A stretch of 64,000 nt of DNA from JADKBO01 sp965230345 (GCA_965230345.1 CBDDKR010000002.1:2604001-2668000); one strand, 5' to 3'; positions 25,122 through 34,527 are shown, counted from the stretch's first letter. Notes: generated by a model not told the origin, from the letters alone. Translations and numbers: made by a program.

Positions 25122-27362
25122 ATGAAAAAGATCTTTGTTTTCATTTTAAGTGTTTTGTTTATTGGGTTTGGTATTCATGCTCAGGATGCAGCAAAAATAT
25201 ATGATATCGATGTCTATCAAGATGGAAAACTATTGAGTAGTCCTTTTACTGGTGGACTGAAGGCAGGGCAGTTTTCTAAGGTGGATATGGATAATGATGG
25301 ACGAAAAGATCTTTTTGTTTTTGATCGCAATAGTGAGGTGGTACTTACATACTTAAATAAAGGTGATGAAGGTGAGATTAAATATGTTTATGCGCCTGAA
25401 TATGCCTCAATTTTTCCTAAGCCAAGAACTTTTGGGCTCTTGGTAGACTTTAATAATGATGGTATTGAAGATTTGTTTAAAGATCCTCAAATTGGAGGAG
25501 TAGCTGGTATAGAAGTGTGGAGAGGTAAACGAGATTCGGAAGGACTATACTACGAATTGGTAAGAAATCGAGACGACTATTTTAATATACTCTATTATAT
25601 ACACAACAATAGCCCGATTAATGTCTATTGTGCTTCAACTGATATTCCTGGCATTGCTGACGTAGATGGCGATGGAGATATTGATATTTTGTCATTTGAA
25701 TTGGATGGCTCTTATTTGAATTACTACCGGAACTATGCGGTGGAGAAAGGTCTAGGTGTTGATACCTTTGATATGAAGTATGAAGAATTATGCTTTGGTG
25801 GATTTGCGGAAACAATGTTTTCGTCCGAAGTGATTTTAAATTCTGAGATGGACGGATGTGCGCATGAAGTTACTTCAGGGGGAGGTGGTGGTCCACGACA
25901 TGCAGGGTCTACGGTTACTGTTTTCGATGGTGATTGTGATGGTGATGTGGACGTATTGTTGGGAGATCTGTTGACATCGACTTTGGTTTATTTAGAAAAT
26001 GGTGGCTCACCTATAAAAGGTTGGATGGTTGATCAGGATTCAAGATTTCCTATATATGATGAAAGTGCGATGATGGACGTATTTTTGTCGACATTTTATG
26101 TAGATATAAATAATGATGGTAAGCGGGATTTAATTGTAACTCCGAATGAAGAAGATGTAAGTCGAAACCAGAACCATGTTTGGTTGTACTTGAATGAAGG
26201 AACGGATTGTGGCCCTGTATTTAAATTGCACAAAAAGGATTTTTTGATTGATGAGATACTTCATTTTAATAGACAGTCTCATCCGCAATTTTTAGATTTT
26301 AATCAAGATGGCTTGACGGATATTTTAATTGGTAATGGTGGTGAGATTATAAGTGGAAATGAAGTGAAAAAAAAGTTGTTTTTATTGGAAAACATCGGTA
26401 CAAAAGATAAACCAGCCTTTGAAGTTTTAAATGAAGATTATCTTGACTTTGGAGAGGTAGTTGATGAGATTTCAAGAATTGCTCCTGATCTAGCAGACAT
26501 TGATGGAGATGGAGATCAGGATTTGTTCTTAGGGAATAATGTGGGTGATATTTTCTTTTATGAAAACATAGCTGGTCCAGGTAAGGAGTTTGAGTTTAAC
26601 TCACCTATTTCCTACTGGAAGAATATTTTTGTAGGACAAAACTCTTCTCCTGATTTCTTTGATTTTAATGGTGATGGATTGTTGGATCTTGCTGTAGGTG
26701 AAGTAAATAATGAGTTTTCGTACTTTGAGAATATTGGTACGGTTGATGTTCCTAAGTTTAATTCGGATTTATCTGTTGGGGCTAATACAAAACAGTTAGG
26801 GAATATTTATACCGGTAATGATTCTAAATCACGTTATGGTAGTCCTGTATTTTTTAAAGCAAAGAATGATACTTATTTATTGCAAGGTGTCAGAGATGGG
26901 CGTATCCGATTCTATAATAAGATTTCAAGCAGTAAAGTAGACACTTTTAATTTAATTAAGGAGTACTTTGGAGATATTTATGAAGGTGAGAGGGTAACCA
27001 TTGATATAGCTGATATTGATAATGATAATCTATATGAATTGGCCATAGGAAATGATAGAGGTGGTATTGGGTTGTATTCCACATCAATAGAAGTGAATGA
27101 AATGGTTGGTACACATGATTTAAGCACCAATTCGTTAGACGTAGATATGTATCCCAGTGTAGTAAGAGATGAATTGCATTTAGCTGGAGATTTAAATGAA
27201 GCATATGTGTCAGTCTATTCGCTTCAAGGGGTATTACTGCATTCATTTGTAAGTTCGTCCGACAATCATCTGATTGATGTTAGTAATTATCACGGAGGTT
27301 ATTATGTGATTCGGATATTGAAGGGCAATAAGTCCTATACTCAAAGATTTGTAAAAATATAA
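25122..27362 (+). CDS. FG-GAP/VCBS repeat protein with T9SS type A sorting domain
   Basis: A 746-residue secreted protein. It starts with a signal peptide (MKKIFVFILSVLFIGFGIHAQ) and contains at least nine calcium-binding loops of the D-x-D-x-D-G-x-x-D-L type (for example DMDNDGRKDLFVFD, DVDGDGDIDILSF, DIDGDGDQDLFLGN, DFNGDGLLDLAVGE), which build one or two beta-propellers like integrin alpha chains. The last ~75 residues (MYPSVVRDELHLAG ... GGYYVIRILKGNKSYTQRFVKI) match the type A T9SS sorting domain, so it is exported across the outer membrane and either anchored or released. It probably binds a ligand or surface; no catalytic site is visible. Confidence 0.9.
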   Translation: MKKIFVFILSVLFIGFGIHAQDAAKIYDIDVYQDGKLLSSPFTGGLKAGQFSKVDMDNDGRKDLFVFDRNSEVVLTYLNKGDEGEIKYVYAPEYASIFPKPRTFGLLVDFNNDGIEDLFKDPQIGGVAGIEVWRGKRDSEGLYYELVRNRDDYFNILYYIHNNSPINVYCASTDIPGIADVDGDGDIDILSFELDGSYLNYYRNYAVEKGLGVDTFDMKYEELCFGGFAETMFSSEVILNSEMDGCAHEVTSGGGGGPRHAGSTVTVFDGDCDGDVDVLLGDLLTSTLVYLENGGSPIKGWMVDQDSRFPIYDESAMMDVFLSTFYVDINNDGKRDLIVTPNEEDVSRNQNHVWLYLNEGTDCGPVFKLHKKDFLIDEILHFNRQSHPQFLDFNQDGLTDILIGNGGEIISGNEVKKKLFLLENIGTKDKPAFEVLNEDYLDFGEVVDEISRIAPDLADIDGDGDQDLFLGNNVGDIFFYENIAGPGKEFEFNSPISYWKNIFVGQNSSPDFFDFNGDGLLDLAVGEVNNEFSYFENIGTVDVPKFNSDLSVGANTKQLGNIYTGNDSKSRYGSPVFFKAKNDTYLLQGVRDGRIRFYNKISSSKVDTFNLIKEYFGDIYEGERVTIDIADIDNDNLYELAIGNDRGGIGLYSTSIEVNEMVGTHDLSTNSLDVDMYPSVVRDELHLAGDLNEAYVSVYSLQGVLLHSFVSSSDNHLIDVSNYHGGYYVIRILKGNKSYTQRFVKI

Positions 27363-27470
27363 TTAGCCGCCATTCGAGTTTAACATGGTTTTGTTGGAGA
27401 TGATTGATTTGACCTGAATAGAAACGCCTCATGTATTATAAAAAAATAAATATATATTTCTTTAAAAGAC

Positions 27471-27501
27471 TTTGTGTGTTTTAGAAAAAATTATATCTTT
27501 G
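27471..27501 (+). promoter_or_regulatory. Promoter of tRNA-Arg and the rpmB operon
   Basis: TTTG at 27471-27474, exactly 19 bp, then TATCTTTG at 27494-27501: a perfect Bacteroidota consensus. Transcription would begin near 27508, about 40 bp upstream of the tRNA. Confidence 0.75.
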
Positions 27502-27546
27502 CACTCTCTTTTTGGAAATGACACTTAAGAGGGAGAAGAATTTGAA

Positions 27547-27620
27547 GGCTCCGTAGCTCAACTGGATAGAGTACCTGACTACGGATCAGGAGGTTGAAGG
27601 TTCGAACCCTTCCGGGGTCA
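27547..27620 (+). tRNA. tRNA-Arg (anticodon ACG)
   Basis: A 74-nt cloverleaf. Acceptor GGCTCCG pairs with CGGGGTC (two G-T pairs), D-arm GCTCAACTGGATAGAGT, anticodon stem CCTGA/TCAGG with loop CTACGGA (anticodon ACG), and T-arm AAGGTTCGAACCCTT. The discriminator is A; CCA is not encoded. It lies 37 bp ahead of rpmB in the same direction and is probably transcribed with it. Confidence 0.95.
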
Positions 27621-27657
27621 CAAAGGAATATTAATTAAAACGTAAAAGAAGATAGAG

Positions 27658-27906
27658 ATGTCTAGAGTATGTCAGTTGTCTGGTAAGAGACCAATAAGTG
27701 GAAATAATGTGTCTCACTCTAATAGAAAGACAAAGAGAAGATTTTTACCTAATCTTTTTACCAAAAGATTTTACATTCCAGAATTGGACAAATGGGTGAA
27801 AATCAAAGTTTCAGCTTATGCTTTAAGAAACATTAATAAGCACGGTATTTATGCTTATTTAAAAGATCTTGAAGAGTCTGGTGTTGATACAGGCGTGAAA
27901 CTTTAA
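27658..27906 (+). CDS. rpmB: 50S ribosomal protein bL28
   Basis: An 82-residue protein of the large ribosomal subunit. The N-terminal MSRVCQLSGKRPISGNNVSHSNRKTKRRF is the bL28 signature, followed by the conserved FYIPELDKWVKIKVSAYALRNINKHG. It is the first protein gene of a compact operon with rpmG and the DUF4295 gene, directly after tRNA-Arg, a standard Bacteroidota arrangement. Confidence 0.97.
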   Translation: MSRVCQLSGKRPISGNNVSHSNRKTKRRFLPNLFTKRFYIPELDKWVKIKVSAYALRNINKHGIYAYLKDLEESGVDTGVKL

Positions 27907-27933
27907 TTAACTAATCGGAAAAATTGATCAGTA

Positions 27934-28122
27934 ATGGCAAAGAAATCTAAAGGTAACAGACAACAAATAATATTAGAATGTACAGAGCATAAATCTTCAG
28001 GAATGCCTGGTACTTCAAGATATATTACTCAAAAAAATAGGAAGAATACTCCTGATAGAATTGAATTGAAAAAGTACAATCCTATCTTAAAAAAATATAC
28101 TATTCACAAAGAAATAAAATAA
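27934..28122 (+). CDS. rpmG: 50S ribosomal protein bL33
   Basis: A 62-residue ribosomal protein: MAKKSKGNRQQIILECTEH and RYITQKNRKNTPDRIELKKYNP are characteristic. It keeps only one Cys and lacks the paired CxxC zinc ribbons, so it is the zinc-free form. It lies 27 bp after rpmB and 6 bp before the DUF4295 gene. Confidence 0.97.
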   Translation: MAKKSKGNRQQIILECTEHKSSGMPGTSRYITQKNRKNTPDRIELKKYNPILKKYTIHKEIK

Positions 28123-28128
28123 GATCTC

Positions 28129-28305
28129 ATGGCTAAAGTATCTAAAAACGCAAGGGTAGCTCAAAGAGCACAAAATGCTGGATCTGGTAGAGACTATGTA
28201 AAAGTTGTCAAAAGTGTTAAAGATCCTGTTACTGGGAAATATTCTTACAAAGAATTAATGATTCATAAAGACAAAGTAAAAGAGTTTTTTGCTGAAAATA
28301 AATAA
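28129..28305 (+). CDS. DUF4295 protein, small ribosome-operon gene
   Basis: A 58-residue basic protein starting MAKVSKNARVAQRAQNAGSG and ending EFFAENK, directly after rpmG with a 6-bp gap. This matches the DUF4295 family, which is restricted to Bacteroidota and sits in the rpmB-rpmG-ftsY locus. Its size, charge and position suggest a ribosome-associated protein (inference). It ends just before a strong terminator. Confidence 0.9.
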   Translation: MAKVSKNARVAQRAQNAGSGRDYVKVVKSVKDPVTGKYSYKELMIHKDKVKEFFAENK

Positions 28306-28312
28306 ATTGAAA

Positions 28313-28340
28313 AGGGCTAGACTTACTAGTCCTTTTTTTT
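28313..28340 (+). terminator. Intrinsic terminator of the rpmB-rpmG-DUF4295 operon
   Basis: AGGGCTAG (28313-28320), loop ACTTA, CTAGTCCT with one G-T pair, then a run of eight or more T. It begins 7 bp after the DUF4295 stop and separates the operon from ftsY. Confidence 0.9.
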
Positions 28341-28493
28341 TGCTCTTATTAAAATGGAGCATTGTTTACTCGAACGAACTTTTTGATGTAGTATAATCTT
28401 CGGACTACATTTCAATAAATGCATCTAAGAAGATAATAATAACTTCCTAAAGATTATATTTGCTGATATAGTCATAGAATAATATTGTAGTAT

Positions 28494-29450
28494 ATGGGTT
28501 TCTTTTCTAAATTTTTTACCAAGGATAAAGAGAAAGAGCTGGATCAAGGATTGGAAAAAACAAAACAAAGTTTTTTCTCCAAAGTGACAAAAGCTATTGC
28601 CGGAAAATCTGAAGTAGACGAAGAGTTTTTGGATGAATTGGAAGGTATATTAATCGCTTCTGATGTAGGACTAGATACTACTGTTAAGATTATCGAACGA
28701 TTAGAGGAAAAAGTTTCAAAGGATAAGTATATCAATACATCTGAACTTAATCAGCATCTCAAACAGGTAATTGTCGACATCCTTTCTGAAAACAATACAA
28801 AGGACATTGAAGACTTTACTTACCCAGATAGTGAAAAACCTCATGTTCTTCTTGTTGTTGGAGTTAATGGTGTAGGAAAAACAACCACCATTGGGAAGTT
28901 ATCCCACCAGTACAAAGAAAGAGGGAAATCTGTAGTCCTCGGTGCTGGAGATACGTTCCGTGCTGCTGCAGTAGATCAATTGGGTATTTGGGCAGAAAGG
29001 ACTGGTGCGAAGTTTTTCGACAAAGGAATGCACGCTGATCCAGCAGCTGTGGCTTATGAAGCTGTTGATTTCACGGTTGGTTCAGATGCAGATGTGGCAA
29101 TTATTGATACTGCTGGACGGTTACACACCAAAAAACACTTAATGGCCGAGTTGACTAAGATCAAAAAGTCTATTGACAAAAGATTGCCAGGGGCACCTCA
29201 CGAAGTCTTGTTGGTTTTAGATGCAACTACGGGACAAAATGCTATAGAGCAAGCTCGTAGATTTACTGAAGCTACCGATGTGACTGCCATCGCACTTACT
29301 AAGCTTGACGGTTCGGCCAAAGGTGGTGTTGTATTGGGTATATCGGATCAATTCAAAATTCCTATCAAATACATTGGAGTAGGTGAGGGGATTGACCAAT
29401 TGCAAGTGTTCAATAAAATGGCATTTGTGGAGTCTCTTTTCAAATCATAA
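28494..29450 (+). CDS. ftsY: Signal recognition particle receptor FtsY
   Basis: The 318-residue SRP receptor GTPase that delivers ribosome-nascent chain complexes to the Sec translocon at the inner membrane. A short N-terminal helix with a positively charged patch is followed by the four-helix N domain and the GTPase G domain: GVNGVGKTTTIGKL (P-loop), DTFRAAAVDQL, DTAGRLHTK, TKLDGSAKGG. The acidic A domain seen in E. coli is missing, as usual in this phylum. TATATTTG at 28455-28462 is a plausible -7 element. SRP RNA is encoded at 37358 in this window. Confidence 0.97.
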   Translation: MGFFSKFFTKDKEKELDQGLEKTKQSFFSKVTKAIAGKSEVDEEFLDELEGILIASDVGLDTTVKIIERLEEKVSKDKYINTSELNQHLKQVIVDILSENNTKDIEDFTYPDSEKPHVLLVVGVNGVGKTTTIGKLSHQYKERGKSVVLGAGDTFRAAAVDQLGIWAERTGAKFFDKGMHADPAAVAYEAVDFTVGSDADVAIIDTAGRLHTKKHLMAELTKIKKSIDKRLPGAPHEVLLVLDATTGQNAIEQARRFTEATDVTAIALTKLDGSAKGGVVLGISDQFKIPIKYIGVGEGIDQLQVFNKMAFVESLFKS

Positions 29451-29474
29451 ACTGGATGAAAAGAAGATCGTGGT

Positions 29475-30422
29475 ATGCAAGTATTGTTCAAACGAAAAGA
29501 TAATAAACATGTTGAAGCTTCTAATCTCAAAGAAGCGACATGGGTGAACTTGTACCCGCCTTTTGAACATGGTGAGTTAAATAGAGTAGCCGAAGATCTA
29601 AGTGTTCCACTTGATTTTTTAACGGATTCGTTGGATATTGATGAGCGTTCGAGGTATGAAAAGGATGAGAGCGTTCGTTTTATATTGGTCAACACGCCAA
29701 TCCTTAATGATGACGATCGCGAAAGTGAAGCAATTTATATTACCATTCCGATTGGGGTTGTTCTTATTCCTGGAAAAATCATTACCATAAGTTCGAGAGA
29801 AAATCCTGTCATTGATAAATTCATAGATCAGAAAGTTAAGGGGTTTGATGTGGATGATCGACAGATGTTTGTTTTACAGATATTTGAGCAGAATGTATTT
29901 AGGTTTTTGGATTGTTTGAAAAAACTTAATCTAAAAAGAAATTTGATTGAGCAAGAGTTGTACCATAGTAGTAGAAATTCTGAGTTGCAACAGTTATTGC
30001 GTATCGAAAAGAGTTTGGTCTATTTTGTGAATTCTCTTAGTACCAACGATTTGCTCAAACTTAAAATGAAGCGGACCGATTTTTTGCAAATTGCGGACTT
30101 TGAATACTACACAGATTTATTTGAAGATATTATCATTGACAATGGACAAGCTTTAGAAATGTCTAATGTATATACCAATATCTTGTCTGGAACCATGGAA
30201 GCATACGCATCTATCGTTTCCAATAATATGAATCAGTTTATTAATAGACTGACAATAATTACTATCGTTTTAATGGTGCCGACCTTGGTTGCCTCATTCT
30301 ATGGAATGAATTTAAAACATATACCGTTTAGCGAGTCCGCGTACGCTTTCTATATTATTATATTTATTTCATTGTTGTTAGGTTTTGGTCTAATGTTTTT
30401 CTTTAGAGGAAGAAATAAATAG
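29475..30422 (+). CDS. corA: CorA family magnesium/cobalt transporter
   Basis: A 315-residue pentameric channel for Mg2+ (also Co2+ or Ni2+). The N-terminal soluble funnel (1-250) is followed by two membrane helices at the C-terminus; the selectivity loop GMN is present as FYGMNLKHIPF between them. It starts 24 bp after ftsY on the same strand. No Mg riboswitch is seen in front of it. Confidence 0.93.
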   Translation: MQVLFKRKDNKHVEASNLKEATWVNLYPPFEHGELNRVAEDLSVPLDFLTDSLDIDERSRYEKDESVRFILVNTPILNDDDRESEAIYITIPIGVVLIPGKIITISSRENPVIDKFIDQKVKGFDVDDRQMFVLQIFEQNVFRFLDCLKKLNLKRNLIEQELYHSSRNSELQQLLRIEKSLVYFVNSLSTNDLLKLKMKRTDFLQIADFEYYTDLFEDIIIDNGQALEMSNVYTNILSGTMEAYASIVSNNMNQFINRLTIITIVLMVPTLVASFYGMNLKHIPFSESAYAFYIIIFISLLLGFGLMFFFRGRNK

Positions 30423-30570
30423 GAAGTTTTTTCGAATAATTTTTGTCGTTATCTTTTGGGATTTGAATGTCAAAGAATTAGACATTCTCAGGTTACCTCA
30501 GTTTTAATTATCTGTAAATATTCTTTTTCAACTTATTTATATGTTCTTGTATTTCAGTGATTTGTTGAAG

Positions 30571-30588
30571 TAATCCACATTTTCCACA
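30571..30588 (+). promoter_or_regulatory. Two tandem DnaA-box-like 9-mers
   Basis: TAATCCACA (30571-30579) is followed directly by TTTTCCACA (30580-30588). Each differs at one position from the TTATCCACA consensus; the second fits the relaxed TTWTNCACA pattern. Confidence 0.5.
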
Positions 30589-30634
30589 TATAGAGCATTT
30601 GTTTAATATATTGAGTAACAGTTGTTTGTGTTTT

Positions 30635-30655
30635 TTATCCACATGGTGTGGATAA
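30635..30655. promoter_or_regulatory. Two perfect DnaA boxes in inverted orientation
   Basis: TTATCCACA at 30635-30643 and its reverse complement TGTGGATAA at 30647-30655, 3 bp apart. Both are exact consensus DnaA boxes. They lie about 300 bp upstream of nrdB; DnaA controls nrdAB in E. coli through boxes in its promoter, and clusters of this kind next to AT-rich DNA also mark replication origins. Confidence 0.65.
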
Positions 30656-30950
30656 CTTTGAGGAAAAAAATACGATTCATAAATTAAAACTTTTTTTAAT
30701 TTGTACTATCAATCACGCACGGGTGATGTAAGAGTACAGCCCGACTGATTTGGGGGTAGAACACAACACAAAACATTCTTTTATAGGTAATTAAGTATTA
30801 TGGTTTTATTTATTCAAGATAAAGTCATGATATTTTTTGCGCTCTCAATTGGAGTGTTAATTTTGTGGCCCCTTGAAAAATACCAACTTGTTTTTGTACA
30901 GTTATTAACATTTTTACTCTAAGTATTAACACTATAAAGCGCCACTAGTT

Positions 30951-31928
30951 ATGAGCCATAATATGGAACCTATTTTGGTCGATAATCCAGGGAGATTCGT
31001 GCTTTTTCCAATTGAACACGATGACATTTGGGAATTTTACAAGCAATCTCAAGCCTGTATTTGGACAGCCGAAGAAATCGATTTACAACCAGACTTGGTA
31101 GATTGGGAAAAGAAGCTTAATAATGACGAACGTCATTTTATCAAACATGTTTTGGCATTTTTTGCAGCTAGTGATGGAATTGTCAATGAAAATTTGGCAG
31201 AAAACATGGTTAACGAAGTTCAGTATACAGAAGCGAAGTTTTTCTATGGATTTCAGATCATGATGGAGAATATCCATTCTGAGACTTATTCTCTTTTGAT
31301 CGATACATATATCAATGACGAAAAGGAAAAGGACTACTTGTTTAATGCTATAGAGAACTTAGAATGCGTGCGTAAAAAGGCGGATTGGGCATTAAGATGG
31401 ATAGATCAAGGATCATTTGTAGAACGACTTATTTCGTTTGCGGCAGTTGAAGGAATTTTCTTCTCAGGATCATTCTGTTCTATTTTCTGGTTGAAGAAAA
31501 GAGGATTAATGCCAGGGCTAACCTTTTCAAATGAATTGATCAGTCGAGATGAAGGTATGCATTGTGATTTTGCATGTCTACTATACAATGATCACATTAA
31601 AAACAAACTTCCTAAATCAACAGTTGAAAAGATCATTGTTGATGCAGTAACGATTGAAAAAGAATTTGTGAGTGATGCTCTACCGGTGAGTTTAATCGGG
31701 ATGAATGCAGAACTTATGTGCCAATACATCGAATTTGTAGCGGATAGACTTTTGGAATCCTTAGGGAATAGTAAGGTATACAATGTCGAAAATCCTTTCC
31801 CTTGGATGGATATGATTTCAATTCAAGGAAAAACAAACTTTTTCGAAAAACGTGTTGGTGATTATCAGAAAGCAGGTGTAATGGCGGAAAAGGACAAGCA
31901 AATTTTCTCGCTAGAAGAAGACTTTTAG
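30951..31928 (+). CDS. nrdB: Class Ia ribonucleotide reductase, small (radical) subunit
   Basis: A 325-residue diiron-tyrosyl radical subunit that feeds the radical to NrdA for making deoxyribonucleotides. Metal ligands are all visible: Asp75 (AASDGIVNE), Glu106 and His109 (MENIHSETY), Glu167, Glu201 and His204 (RDEGMHCDF); the radical Tyr is Tyr113, four residues after His109, so this is the classical Ia type. It resembles the eukaryotic-type R2 (WTAEEIDL, NELISRDEGMHCDF). The C-terminus FSLEEDF is the usual docking peptide for the large subunit. First gene of nrdBA, with a long regulatory region upstream. Confidence 0.96.
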   Translation: MSHNMEPILVDNPGRFVLFPIEHDDIWEFYKQSQACIWTAEEIDLQPDLVDWEKKLNNDERHFIKHVLAFFAASDGIVNENLAENMVNEVQYTEAKFFYGFQIMMENIHSETYSLLIDTYINDEKEKDYLFNAIENLECVRKKADWALRWIDQGSFVERLISFAAVEGIFFSGSFCSIFWLKKRGLMPGLTFSNELISRDEGMHCDFACLLYNDHIKNKLPKSTVEKIIVDAVTIEKEFVSDALPVSLIGMNAELMCQYIEFVADRLLESLGNSKVYNVENPFPWMDMISIQGKTNFFEKRVGDYQKAGVMAEKDKQIFSLEEDF

Positions 31929-31949
31929 ATTTTATTAAATAACCCTATG

Positions 31950-31964
31950 ACAGCATTGTGCTGT
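31950..31964 (+). other. Hairpin between nrdB and nrdA
   Basis: ACAGCA-TTG-TGCTGT forms a 6-bp stem with a 3-nt loop in the 62-bp gap between the two subunit genes. No T-run follows, so it is not a terminator; it may protect or process the mRNA (inference). Confidence 0.4.
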
Positions 31965-31990
31965 TGATCTAATTAAATTATAATTCTCTC

Positions 31991-34390
31991 ATGAAGGTAG
32001 TTAAGAGAAGCGGAAAACTTGAACCTGTAAGTTTTGATAAAATTACAGCAAGAATTAATAAACTATGTTATGGTTTAAATCAGAAATTTGTATCCCCTAT
32101 AGAAATTTCTAAAAAAGTAATTCAAGGGTTATATGATGGTGTAAGTACCACAGAACTTGATAATCTGGCGGCTGAAACTGCGGCTTCAATGGCCATAGTG
32201 CATCCAGATTATGCATTATTGGCAGCTCGAGTTGCTGTTAGTAATTTACATAAAAATACAAGCAAGTCATTTTCAGGTACAGTCGATAAATTGTACCACT
32301 ACATTGATCCAAAAACAAATGCCCAGGCAGGATTGATTGGTGATAGTACGTATAAGGTTGTAATGGACAACGCAGACCGTCTGAATAGTGCCATTATCTA
32401 TGATAGAGATTTCACCTTCGACTACTTCGGGTTTAAGACATTGGAAAAGTCATACTTGATGAGGTTGGATGGTAATGTAGTGGAAAGACCGCAACATATG
32501 TTGATGAGGGCAGCAATAGGAATCCATGGTGAAGATGTTGATTCTGCTATTGAGACCTATAATTTGATGTCTGAGAAGTGGTTTATCCATGCTACGCCTA
32601 CGTTGTTTAATGCTGGTACGCCGAAACCTCAGTTAAGTTCGTGCTTTTTACTATCTACTACGGAAGATAGTATAAGTGGGATCTTTGAAACATTGAATCG
32701 ATGTGCTAAGATCTCCCAATCCGCTGGAGGAATTGGGTTGTCAATCCATAATGTTAGAGCTAAAGGGTCCTATATTAAAGGAACTGGAGGAACTTCTAAT
32801 GGTATCGTTCCGATGCTAAAGGTGTTTAATGATACTGCAAGGTATGTAGATCAAGGAGGTGGAAAAAGAAAAGGAGCTTTTGCTATTTATTTAGAACCTT
32901 GGCATGCAGATATCAAAGACTTCCTAGACCTGAAGAAAAATCACGGTAAAGAAGAAATGCGGGCAAGAGATTTATTCTATGCACTATGGATTTCTGATCT
33001 CTTTATGAAGAGGGTTAAAGAAAACTCTGATTGGTCTTTGTTCTGTCCTAATGAAGCTCCAGGGTTGCACGATGCTTATGGTGAAGAATTTGAAGCTTTG
33101 TATACCAAATACGAACAAGAAGGTAAAGCTAGAAAAACAGTTAAGGCGCAAGAATTATGGTTTGCCATATTAGATAGCCAGATTGAAACTGGAACACCAT
33201 ATATATTGTATAAGGACGCAGCCAATATCAAATCAAATCAAAAGAATCTTGGTACAATTAAATCAAGTAATCTGTGTACTGAAATTATGGAGTATACTTC
33301 TCCAGATGAAGTTGCGGTTTGTAACTTGGCATCGATAAGTTTACCTAGATTTGTTGATACAGCGACGCAATCGTTTGATTTTGAAAAATTACATGAAATA
33401 ACAAGAGTTGTTACCCGAAATCTTAATAAAGTAATTGATATCAACTACTATCCTGTGCCTGAAGCGGCGAATAGTAACTTGAGACATAGACCAATAGGTA
33501 TTGGTGTTCAAGGATTGGCTGATGCCTTTATGATGTTAAGAATGCCTTTTGATGGAGAAAAGGCAAAACAATTGAATAAAGATATATTTGAAACGATATA
33601 CCACGCATCATTAGTTGAATCTAATGCGATCGCTGAGAAAGAAGGGGCATATGAATCGTTTGCAGGATCTCCTGCAAGCCAGGGCTTGTTGCAATTTGAT
33701 CTTTGGAATGTTAAACCTTCAGAACGTTATGATTGGGATGGTCTAAAAGAGAAAATTAAGGATAAAGGAATCCGTAATAGCCTTTTATTAGCACCGATGC
33801 CAACAGCAAGTACAAGTCAGATACTAGGTAATAATGAGTGTTTTGAACCGTATACTTCTAATTTGTATACTAGAAGGACGTTATCTGGTGAGTACATTGT
33901 AATCAATAAACATTTGTTGAAAGATCTAATTTCAAATGGCCTTTGGAATGAAGAAATGAAGCAAATATTGATGGCAAGTAATGGAAGTATCCAAAATATT
34001 GATGGAGTTCCTGATGATCTTAAAGAACTGTATAAGACCGTATACGAATTGAGCCAAAAGGTAATCATTGATATGGCAGCAGACAGAGGTGCATTTATTT
34101 GCCAAAGTCAGTCACTTAATTTGTTCGTAGAAAGTCCAAATTATGGTAAGTTGACCTCTATGCATTTCTATGCTTGGCAAAAAGGATTAAAGACGGGAAT
34201 GTATTACCTTAGAAGTAAGGCAGCCGTTGATCCTATCAAATTTACATTGAGTAATAAGCATCAAAGAATTCAGGCTAAAACTGAAATCACAGATGAAATG
34301 GAAAAGGAGGTGATGAACATCACTCCTGAGGAAGTACCAGAAGGTATGACTTGTACTATGGAGGAAGGATGTTTGATGTGTGGAAGTTAG
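31991..34390 (+). CDS. nrdA: Class Ia ribonucleotide reductase, large (catalytic) subunit
   Basis: The 799-residue subunit that reduces ribonucleoside diphosphates. An N-terminal ATP-cone (about 1-95) gives dATP/ATP overall-activity control. The radical-site loop NLCTEI holds the Asn-Cys-Glu triad, SSCFLLST and VAVCNLASISL hold the redox Cys pair, and the extreme C-terminus GCLMCGS has the shuttle Cys pair (Cys794 and Cys797). It lies 62 bp after nrdB and ends before a strong terminator. Confidence 0.97.
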   Translation: MKVVKRSGKLEPVSFDKITARINKLCYGLNQKFVSPIEISKKVIQGLYDGVSTTELDNLAAETAASMAIVHPDYALLAARVAVSNLHKNTSKSFSGTVDKLYHYIDPKTNAQAGLIGDSTYKVVMDNADRLNSAIIYDRDFTFDYFGFKTLEKSYLMRLDGNVVERPQHMLMRAAIGIHGEDVDSAIETYNLMSEKWFIHATPTLFNAGTPKPQLSSCFLLSTTEDSISGIFETLNRCAKISQSAGGIGLSIHNVRAKGSYIKGTGGTSNGIVPMLKVFNDTARYVDQGGGKRKGAFAIYLEPWHADIKDFLDLKKNHGKEEMRARDLFYALWISDLFMKRVKENSDWSLFCPNEAPGLHDAYGEEFEALYTKYEQEGKARKTVKAQELWFAILDSQIETGTPYILYKDAANIKSNQKNLGTIKSSNLCTEIMEYTSPDEVAVCNLASISLPRFVDTATQSFDFEKLHEITRVVTRNLNKVIDINYYPVPEAANSNLRHRPIGIGVQGLADAFMMLRMPFDGEKAKQLNKDIFETIYHASLVESNAIAEKEGAYESFAGSPASQGLLQFDLWNVKPSERYDWDGLKEKIKDKGIRNSLLLAPMPTASTSQILGNNECFEPYTSNLYTRRTLSGEYIVINKHLLKDLISNGLWNEEMKQILMASNGSIQNIDGVPDDLKELYKTVYELSQKVIIDMAADRGAFICQSQSLNLFVESPNYGKLTSMHFYAWQKGLKTGMYYLRSKAAVDPIKFTLSNKHQRIQAKTEITDEMEKEVMNITPEEVPEGMTCTMEEGCLMCGS

Positions 34391-34421
34391 TATGATCTAT
34401 TAGATTAATCAGAATATAAGT

Positions 34422-34453
34422 AAAGAGGGTAATTAACGTTACCCTCTTTTTTT
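34422..34453 (+). terminator. Intrinsic terminator of nrdBA
   Basis: AAAGAGGGTAA (34422-34432), loop TTAACG, TTACCCTCTTT, then a T-run to 34453. It begins 31 bp after the nrdA stop. Confidence 0.92.
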
Positions 34454-34527
34454 ATGACATCCCTACATAGAAGTAGCTCTTTTAACGTATTTTTGTTGAA
34501 ATTTTGAAGTAAGAAAATAATATAAGG

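Larger units (their letters stand above)
30423..30950. other. 528-bp regulatory region upstream of nrdB, with DnaA boxes
   Basis: Holds a 7-bp inverted repeat (GAATGTC 30465-30471 / GACATTC 30481-30487) that may be the end of the corA transcript, then a group of DnaA-box-like 9-mers (30571-30588, 30635-30655, listed separately), then an AT-rich tract with an AAATTAAA/TTTAATTT inverted repeat near 30680-30700. No ORF is credible here. Confidence 0.6.

Noticed and set aside
30700..30780. Possible riboswitch upstream of nrdB (ATCAC/GTGAT and CGGG/CCCG pairings)
   Set aside because: Pairings are short, do not form one consistent fold by eye, and do not match an aptamer I know.
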